A stretch of DNA of 54,720 nt, from the NCBI GenBank assembly GCA_026982565.1, contig JALSGV010000105.1:1-54720 (forward strand). The letters run 5' to 3'. Position 1 is the stretch's first letter. Each line of letters begins with the position of its first letter. This document shows positions 49,500-54,720 of this stretch, in pieces. This DNA comes from Gammaproteobacteria bacterium. Lineage in GTDB: Bacteria > Pseudomonadota > Gammaproteobacteria > SZUA-140. The notes under the pieces are model-generated. The model was given only the letters and a program-made list of their open reading frames with translations. It was not told where the DNA came from and did not search any database. The position numbers and the translations under genes are program-made.

Positions 49500-50012
49500 T
49501 CACGGAATGATATTGACGATGGTTCCCACCGGGGTCAGGCGCCAGATTTCCTCGATCTCCTGGTCCGTCACGGCAATGCACCCATTGGTCCAGTCGAACA
49601 GCAAATGCAAGCCCTCGATCCTTTCCCTTGCCTGCCCTATGCCATGGATCATGATATTGCCACCGGGCGGGACACCCAATTTGCGGGCGCGCTCCCGGTC
49701 GCGCGCGCTGGGGTAGGAAATGCGCAGGGCACGGTGGTAGCGGCTGTTATCGAGACGGTAATCGATCTTGTATACGCCTTCCGGCGTTCGATCGTCGCCC
49801 TCGCGTATTTTTGTACCCACTGGGTTACGGCCCAGAGAAACAGGATAACTCTTGAGCACCTTCCCCTTGGACAGCAGGGTAAGCCTGCGCTTCGATTTTT
49901 CGATGATGATGTAGTCAGCGGTGACGCCTGAGGACGGCATGCTCGCCGAGGCAGCCGGCGCGTATAAGCCCCCCAGGCACAAAAGAAGCAGAAGGCCTCT
50001 CACGACACCCAT
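49500..50012 (-). CDS. L,D-transpeptidase (YkuD domain) family protein
   Basis: This 170-residue protein has a signal peptide (about 23 residues, ending ASA). The YkuD domain contains GVYKIDYRLDNSRYH, MIHG with His123, and the catalytic DWTNGCIAV with Cys145. Such enzymes form 3-3 peptidoglycan cross-links or attach proteins to the wall; the short YafK/ErfK-like form here does not show which. It lies 12 bases after the carbonic anhydrase gene and is probably cotranscribed with it. Confidence 0.9.
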   Translation of the reverse strand: MGVVRGLLLLLCLGGLYAPAASASMPSSGVTADYIIIEKSKRRLTLLSKGKVLKSYPVSLGRNPVGTKIREGDDRTPEGVYKIDYRLDNSRYHRALRISYPSARDRERARKLGVPPGGNIMIHGIGQARERIEGLHLLFDWTNGCIAVTDQEIEEIWRLTPVGTIVNIIP

Positions 50013-50024
50013 TCCTGTCTCCCA

Positions 50025-50627
50025 TCAATCGCCTGTATCGACACAGATCTCCAGATCTTTCAAGAGACCATTGTGAATACTGTAGACCCAACCATGAACT
50101 GTGACTTGCTGCCCTCTGAGCCGGGCATCCCTGATGACGGTCGTCTGGGCAATATTTTTCACCTGTTCAATGACGTTCAATTCACAAAGCAGATCACAAC
50201 GCTCCGTATCCGATGGCAACGCATTGATCCTGTCGGCATGATATCGATAGATATCCTTGATATGACAGAGCCAGTTGTCGATCAGGCCGTGACGCTTATC
50301 CTCCATGGCGGCCCGGATTCCACCACAACCATAGTGCCCGCAGACGATGACATGTCTGACCCGCAGGATCTCTACAGCGTATTGCAATACAGAGAGCGCA
50401 TTCAGATCGGAATGCACGATGATATTCGCCACATTTCTGTGGACAAACAATTCCCCGGGCAACAATCCGACGATTTCATTGGCGGGCACCCGGCTGTCGG
50501 AGCAGCCTACCCACAGGTACTCCGGCGCCTGCTGGCTGGCGAGCTGTTGAAAAAAACCGGGGCGTTCCTCCTCCACCTTCCTTGTCCACCGCCTGTTGTT
50601 GGCAAACAAATGCTCCAAATGTTTCAT
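50025..50627 (-). CDS. can: Beta-class carbonic anhydrase
   Basis: This 200-residue zinc enzyme interconverts CO2 and bicarbonate. The zinc ligands and catalytic pair are visible: Cys42 and Asp44 in GCSDSR, and His98 and Cys101 in CGHYGCGG. The start MKHLEHLFANNRRW is like E. coli Can. In an autotroph it may supply bicarbonate or CO2 for fixation, although it is cotranscribed with an L,D-transpeptidase gene rather than with cbb genes. Confidence 0.96.
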   Translation of the reverse strand: MKHLEHLFANNRRWTRKVEEERPGFFQQLASQQAPEYLWVGCSDSRVPANEIVGLLPGELFVHRNVANIIVHSDLNALSVLQYAVEILRVRHVIVCGHYGCGGIRAAMEDKRHGLIDNWLCHIKDIYRYHADRINALPSDTERCDLLCELNVIEQVKNIAQTTVIRDARLRGQQVTVHGWVYSIHNGLLKDLEICVDTGD

Positions 50628-50687
50628 GATTGAAAAAGGCCTTTTATTATGAATGATATACCCATTGGTTTGGCGCCCCGATATTAT

Positions 50688-50873
50688 TATTAACCCGGCA
50701 ACAATATGTATTCGTGCCGGTTCGCCGCAAGGCGGCGAAAGGCCGCTGTCGTCATTCTACAGCAAATTTCGCCAACGCAGTCAGCGGGCCGGCACGCAAT
50801 GGTCTGTCCTTTGATTTCAATCCGTCAGGGACTTCAGGCCTGAATACCATAATATATGGTTGCCGGGTTAATA
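50688..50873. mobile_element. Nested palindromic element, copy 2 (short form, 186 bp)
   Basis: Ends tattaacccggcaac (50688-50702) and gttgccgggttaata (50859-50873) are perfect inverted repeats. The core contains the hairpin ttcgccgc-aag-gcggcgaa, then ggccgctgtcgtcattctac and a segment ending ggcacgcaatgg. It lacks the 97-bp inner module and the 150-bp insert of copy 1, so it is the most compact full copy. It begins 61 bases upstream of the carbonic anhydrase start. A short frame across it (50714-50971) is not a credible gene. Confidence 0.8.
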
Positions 50874-51093
50874 TAGTATCTTGCCTCTATGCTGGCGACT
50901 TTAGCCCGGCACAGCAGAAAATGATAACAGAACGAGCGCAGATCATCAGCCACACAGCCCACCCTTGTTAAACACACAGTATAGGGTATATATTTCAGCG
51001 TGATCCCTGTCAGACAGGCGCACTGCCGGTTTCTCCTGCCGCCAGCCTCGCGCTGCGCAGGCGGAACTTCAATTGAACCTTAAGGAACCTGAT
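50874..51093 (+). promoter_or_regulatory. Upstream region of the TRAP binding-protein gene
   Basis: This 220-base stretch lies between repeat copy 2 and the dctP-like gene. It contains a modest AT-rich patch near 50970-50990 (cacagtatagggtatata) that could hold a promoter, and a TAAGGA ribosome site just before the gene. No gene was seen. Confidence 0.35.
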
Positions 51094-52179
51094 ATGAAAC
51101 GCCGTGAGTTTATCACGAAGATGGGAACGGGCGTCCTGGCTGCTGGAGCCGGCATGGCCTCCGTGAGCAATGCCCATGCGGCAGGCAAACGTTTTCGCTG
51201 GAAAATGGTCACTACCTGGCCACCTAATTTTCCTATTTTCCAGGATGGCGTCAAACGTTTTGCCAAAGAGGTCAGACGTATGAGCCGGGGTGCCCTCACA
51301 ATCCAGGTATTCGCTGGCGGCGAACTGATTCCCGCCCTGCAATCCTTTGATGCCGTCTCTCAGGGGACCGTGGAAATGGGTCACGGCTCAGCCTACTACT
51401 GGGCGGGCAAGATACCCGCCGCCCAGTTCTTCACCGCCGTGCCCTTCGGCCTCAATGCTCAAGGAATGAATGCCTGGCTGTATGGTGGCGGTGGCCTGGG
51501 GCTGTGGCGCGAAGTCTACGCCCCCCATAAACTGGTGCCCTTTCCCATGGGAAATACCGGGGTGCAAATGGGCGGCTGGTTTCGCAAGAAAATCGATACC
51601 GTTGCCGACCTTAAGGGCATCAAGATGCGTATTCCCGGCCTGGGTGGGAAGGTCATCGCCAAGGCGGGCGTCAATCCCGTCCTGCTGCCAGCCGGTGAAA
51701 TCTATACGGCCCTGGAACGGGGCACCATCGACGCCACGGAGTGGGTGGGACCCTACCACGATCTGCGCCTGGGTCTCTACCGCGCGGCGAAATATTATTA
51801 CTATCCCGGCTGGCACGAGCCGGGACCCACGCTGGAAATGATCATCAACACGAAAGCCTGGGAAGCACTGCCCAGGGAACTGCAGTTGATCGTTAAGAAT
51901 GCCGCCATGGCCAGCAACCTGTGGATGCTTTCCGAATTCGAGGCCCGCAATCTCGAAGCCTTGCAGACACTCAAGGAGAAATATCACGTTCAGGTCATCG
52001 AGTTTCCTGAAGCGGTGTTGGCGGAACTGAAGAAACTGACGGCCCTCACCCTGCAGGAAGAAGCGGCCAAAGATGCCACCTTCAAGATGGTATACGAAAA
52101 ATATCAGCAGTTTCAGCGTACCCATGATGCCTGGAATGAAATCTCCGAAAGCGCCTATGCGAGGGCAAGGCGGGACTGA
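51094..52179 (+). CDS. TRAP transporter substrate-binding protein (DctP family)
   Basis: This 361-residue periplasmic binding protein has a Tat-type signal peptide (KRREFITKMGTGVLAAGAGMA) and a DctP fold with WKMVTTWPPNFPIFQDGVKRFAKEV. The mannonate/TakP-like region is ATEWVGPYHDLRLGLYRAAKYYYYPGWHEPG. I chose the ATG at 51094 with AAGGA upstream; a TTG at 51073 is in frame. The DctQ and DctM membrane subunits are missing here, so the transporter partner must lie elsewhere. The ligand, often an organic or keto acid, is unknown. Confidence 0.92.
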   Translation: MKRREFITKMGTGVLAAGAGMASVSNAHAAGKRFRWKMVTTWPPNFPIFQDGVKRFAKEVRRMSRGALTIQVFAGGELIPALQSFDAVSQGTVEMGHGSAYYWAGKIPAAQFFTAVPFGLNAQGMNAWLYGGGGLGLWREVYAPHKLVPFPMGNTGVQMGGWFRKKIDTVADLKGIKMRIPGLGGKVIAKAGVNPVLLPAGEIYTALERGTIDATEWVGPYHDLRLGLYRAAKYYYYPGWHEPGPTLEMIINTKAWEALPRELQLIVKNAAMASNLWMLSEFEARNLEALQTLKEKYHVQVIEFPEAVLAELKKLTALTLQEEAAKDATFKMVYEKYQQFQRTHDAWNEISESAYARARRD

Positions 52180-52188
52180 CTGCGGCTG

Positions 52189-52920
52189 GTGGACAAGGAA
52201 AAAGACGAGCTGTTTCGTGATCCTGCCCGCGTCGGCCGGGAATTCGATTTTGGCGCGGAAACCGCTCAGGTATTCGATGATATGCTGGCGCGCTCAGTGC
52301 CATTCTACGACGAGCTGCAAAACATGATTGCGCAGCTCGCCGGCGATTTTGCCACCCCCGGCTCCCGAATATACGACCTGGGCTGCTCCACCGGCAATGG
52401 CCTGTCGACCATGTCCAGGTTCCTGCCGGAGAACGTGGCCCTCCTCGGTGTTGACGCCTCCCAGGCCATGTTGGAGAAGGCTCGCGCCAAACTTGAGAAA
52501 CAAGCACTGTCTCGTCCCTGGAAGCTGATTCACGCCGATCTCAATGAGGGCCTATCCCTGGACAATGCCTCTGTAGTCGTGATGAATCTCACATTGCAGT
52601 TCATACGCCCCCTGTACCGGGAAAAACTGGTGCGCAGCATCGCGGAGGGCACGAACCGCGGGGGCTGTTTCATCCTGGTGGAAAAAGTACTGGGGCAGGA
52701 TTCTCTCATCAACCGCCTGTTCATTAAACACTACTACGATTTCAAACGCCGCCAGGGATATGACGAAAGCGAGATCATGCGCAAAAGAGAAGCGCTGGAA
52801 AACATACTCGTTCCCTATCACCAGAAAGAAAACGAGACACTGTTGCTGAACAATGGTTTCAGCAGTTGTGACTGTTTCTTCCGCTGGTATAACTTCTGCG
52901 GCATGCTGGCCATCAAATAA
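52189..52920 (+). CDS. cmoA: Carboxy-S-adenosyl-L-methionine synthase
   Basis: This 243-residue enzyme makes Cx-SAM from SAM and prephenate for the wobble modification cmo5U34 in tRNA. The start DKEKDELFRDPARVGREFDFG and the SAM loop IYDLGCSTGNG (about 61-71) match CmoA, as do LTLQFIRPLYREKLVR and YNFCGMLAIK at the end. The start codon is GTG with a weak ribosome site. The partner cmoB is not adjacent, unlike in many gammaproteobacteria. Confidence 0.95.
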   Translation: MDKEKDELFRDPARVGREFDFGAETAQVFDDMLARSVPFYDELQNMIAQLAGDFATPGSRIYDLGCSTGNGLSTMSRFLPENVALLGVDASQAMLEKARAKLEKQALSRPWKLIHADLNEGLSLDNASVVVMNLTLQFIRPLYREKLVRSIAEGTNRGGCFILVEKVLGQDSLINRLFIKHYYDFKRRQGYDESEIMRKREALENILVPYHQKENETLLLNNGFSSCDCFFRWYNFCGMLAIK

Positions 52921-52998
52921 TCGGGATCAGCCTATATAGAATCGTGATACGCCGGCCGATGATACATACTACAGCTTGGAAACCTGCCGAACTGCCAC

Positions 52999-53745
52999 AT
53001 GGACCCTGAAAAACCGCCCAACCGACGTCATGAATCACGCACCCCGGGCGCAGCACTGAATGTATGGGCAAGGAAACAACGGCTGCTGGCAGGCAAACAT
53101 TTCACGGCCTGCCAAACCGTCGATATCGACCGTGGCGGCATGGCCATTTCATCACCAACCCTGGAACTGAAGACGGGGGACAAGGTTGTCCTGCGTATTG
53201 TTCATGAGGGACGCCAATATCTCATCGAAGGCATCGCCGGCTATCGCCACCCCCTGGAGACAAGCACGCAATACGGTATCATTTTCATCCGCGTACCCTA
53301 TGAATTCGACGCCCTGTTGGACAACTTGCTGGATGACGACAGCGAGGAAACTGAGCCGGCCACACCACCTGCTGAGCAAAACCCCCTCAGGATACCCCAG
53401 CTCAGGCTGGTGAAAGGCACCCAAAGGCGCAGTGAAAAGCGTGCGCATATTCCCGGTCTGGCTATCCGCGCCGCGCGCAAACACCATATCAAACACCCCA
53501 TTTTCGTGAAATGCGATCTCATCGACATCGGCTGTGGCGGCGTCGGTTTCAACACGAAAAATCTGCAACAACCTCTACTCAGCAGGGTCGAACTCGAACT
53601 GTGCTACGGTGACCGTTACTTTCGCCTGGATGGACTGGTCTCCTTCCACCAACCCGACCCACAGGGTGGGGGCCGTTATGGCATCGAATTCCTGTCCGTT
53701 CCACCGGCATTGACCCGCCTCGTGGACGAGCTGTTATCCCGGTAA
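52999..53745 (+). CDS. Tandem PilZ-like protein with degenerate binding motifs
   Basis: This 248-residue cytoplasmic protein contains two PilZ-like units. Unit 1 has the RxxxR arginines (Arg10, Arg14) and DIDRGG (42-47); unit 2 has Arg144, Arg148 and DIGCGG (176-181). The canonical c-di-GMP motif is DxSxxG, and the serine is replaced by Asp or Gly in both, so binding may be weakened or lost. The end GRYGIEFLSVPPAL is typical of PilZ domains. The gene stands alone between cmoA and an oppositely oriented ABC gene. Confidence 0.8.
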   Translation: MDPEKPPNRRHESRTPGAALNVWARKQRLLAGKHFTACQTVDIDRGGMAISSPTLELKTGDKVVLRIVHEGRQYLIEGIAGYRHPLETSTQYGIIFIRVPYEFDALLDNLLDDDSEETEPATPPAEQNPLRIPQLRLVKGTQRRSEKRAHIPGLAIRAARKHHIKHPIFVKCDLIDIGCGGVGFNTKNLQQPLLSRVELELCYGDRYFRLDGLVSFHQPDPQGGGRYGIEFLSVPPALTRLVDELLSR

Positions 53746-53747
53746 GG

Positions 53748-54485
53748 CTATTTTTCCGCGATCAACGCCAGGTAGGCCTGTTCGAGATCGGAAGCCCGAG
53801 CATCGAGACAACACTGTGCCGGCGTACCCACGAAGCGCAGGCGCCCCTCATGGAGAATCGCCAGACGGTCACACAGGGCCTCGACATCATTCAACAAATG
53901 AGTGGCCATGAAAATGGTGCGTCCCTGCGATTTCTGCTCTTGCAGATAAGATTTGACCAGTGCCCTGGCCTTGGGATCCAGGCCACTCATGGGCTCGTCC
54001 AGCACCAGAAGCCTGCGGCCGCTCAGAAAACAGGCGATGAGCCCCAGTTTCTGCACCATGCCCTTGGAATATTGCCGCACCGCCCGTCCGAGGGCCTCGG
54101 CATCCAGATCCAGGCGTTCATACAGGGCCTCCACCTGCCGGGCCTCATAGGACACACCATGCAGTTTCGCCATATACTTGAGAAAGTCGCCAGCCGTAAA
54201 ATAGTGCGGGGGAACAAAGCGCTCGGGAAGAAAAGCCAAGTGATTTCGTGAACGGGTGTCACGCTGCGATTCGCCATGGATGCGAATTTCACCGCCATCC
54301 AGCGCCGTGAAATCCAGCAGGGACTTGATCAACGTGGTCTTGCCGGCGCCATTGACGCCAACCAGCGCAAAACATTCCCCCTCGCCGACCTCCAGATCGA
54401 TATGATCGAGGACCGTCCTGGCGCCGTATTGTTTGACCACCTTGTCGAATTGCAAGGCTGGCGACCGTCTGTCTCCCGCTTCCAT
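53748..54485 (-). CDS. ABC-2 type transporter ATP-binding protein
   Basis: This 245-residue ATPase has Walker A GVNGAGKTT (about 43-51), the signature YSKGMVQKLGL typical of ABC-2 exporters and Walker B RLLVLDEPMSGLDP. The partner permease is not in the window; it may lie upstream, beyond the right edge. The ATG at 54485 gives a normal N-terminus. The open frame continues 24 codons into the repeat at 54501, which would add a repeat-encoded NTIYIVAGLI segment, and is rejected. Confidence 0.9.
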   Translation of the reverse strand: MEAGDRRSPALQFDKVVKQYGARTVLDHIDLEVGEGECFALVGVNGAGKTTLIKSLLDFTALDGGEIRIHGESQRDTRSRNHLAFLPERFVPPHYFTAGDFLKYMAKLHGVSYEARQVEALYERLDLDAEALGRAVRQYSKGMVQKLGLIACFLSGRRLLVLDEPMSGLDPKARALVKSYLQEQKSQGRTIFMATHLLNDVEALCDRLAILHEGRLRFVGTPAQCCLDARASDLEQAYLALIAEK

Positions 54486-54500
54486 CGTGATTGCCCAATA

Positions 54501-54720
54501 TATTAACCCGGCAACAATATATATCGTATTCAGCCATTGCGTGCCGGTTCGCTGCAAGGCGGCGAAAGGCCGCTGTCGTCATTCTACAGCAAATTTCGCC
54601 AACGCAGTCAGCGGGCCGGCACGCAATGGCCTGTCCTTTGATTTCAATCTGTTAGGGACTTCAGGCCTGCACTGGTACGGCGTTGCGGCGCTTGCCAATG
54701 GAATCACCATTGCCTGCGCA
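54501..54720. mobile_element. Nested palindromic element, copy 3 (runs off the window)
   Basis: It starts tattaacccggcaacaata and continues with gtattcagccattgcg and the core shared with copies 1 and 2. The arms gccattgcgtgccgg and ccggcacgcaatggc are perfect 15-bp inverted repeats. The inner module seen in copy 1 begins before the sequence ends, so this is the long form; the right end is not in the window. The left end is only 15 bases from the ABC ATPase start codon. Confidence 0.75.

Noticed and set aside
50714..50971. 85-codon frame across nested element copy 2
   Set aside because: The same peptide segments appear in other frames from the other copies, which follows from DNA repeat conservation and not from protein conservation.
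49016..54720. CRISPR array from the repeated segments at the right of the window
   Set aside because: The repeats are few, long, palindromic and kilobases apart; there are no regular spacers and no cas genes.

Overview
The window is about 55 kb of moderately GC-rich DNA from a gammaproteobacterium, most likely a chemolithoautotroph of the Chromatiales type (for example a sulfur oxidiser). The signs are the gid-par-atp gene order, the rhlB/trxA-rho pair, hemCDXY beside argH and a class I adenylate cyclase, a complete type II secretion run, and a class I phosphoribulokinase (Calvin cycle) with a beta carbonic anhydrase. The genus call is inference; no rRNA or tRNA gene was seen.

Layout. 1-15.9 kb is one long minus-strand block: glgP, rsmG, parA, parB, atpZ-like, atpI and atpBEFHAGDC, closed by a strong terminator, then glmU-glmS. 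glgP sits where mnmG is usually found. 16.1-26.5 kb is a plus-strand type II secretion operon gspDEFGHIJKLMN without gspC. 26.5-30.8 kb has rho and trxA facing rhlB plus a membrane fatty-acid hydroxylase gene. 30.8-32.5 kb holds a YeeZ-like epimerase and a flavin-reductase-like protein. 32.5-36.8 kb is hemC-hemD-hemX-hemY (minus strand), divergent from argH and cyaA (37.0-41.6 kb).

41.6-54.7 kb is looser and repeat-rich: a DUF2846-like lipoprotein, phosphoribulokinase, a lipoprotein alpha/beta hydrolase with a DUF4105 (Lnb-type) envelope protein and a DUF3015 protein, an AAA-SPOR (DamX-like) protein, an L,D-transpeptidase with a carbonic anhydrase, an orphan TRAP binding protein, cmoA, a degenerate double-PilZ protein and an ABC-2 type ATPase.

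The least ordinary content is non-coding. One family is a 160-bp miniature element with 18-bp inverted ends. It has two full copies, each flanked by a 5-bp direct repeat (TTAAA or ATATA), and two solitary ends. The second family is a nested palindromic element with TTAACCCGGCAA-type ends. It has three large copies and a remnant at 42.43 kb that seems to show the right arm before a later insertion. The copy at 49.0-49.5 kb contains another inserted element which itself contains a third palindromic unit. These elements lie just upstream or downstream of genes and create false N-terminal ORF extensions. Cell-envelope genes (T2SS, DUF4105, SPOR, L,D-transpeptidase) recur across the window; no defence system, CRISPR array, prophage or transposase gene was seen.
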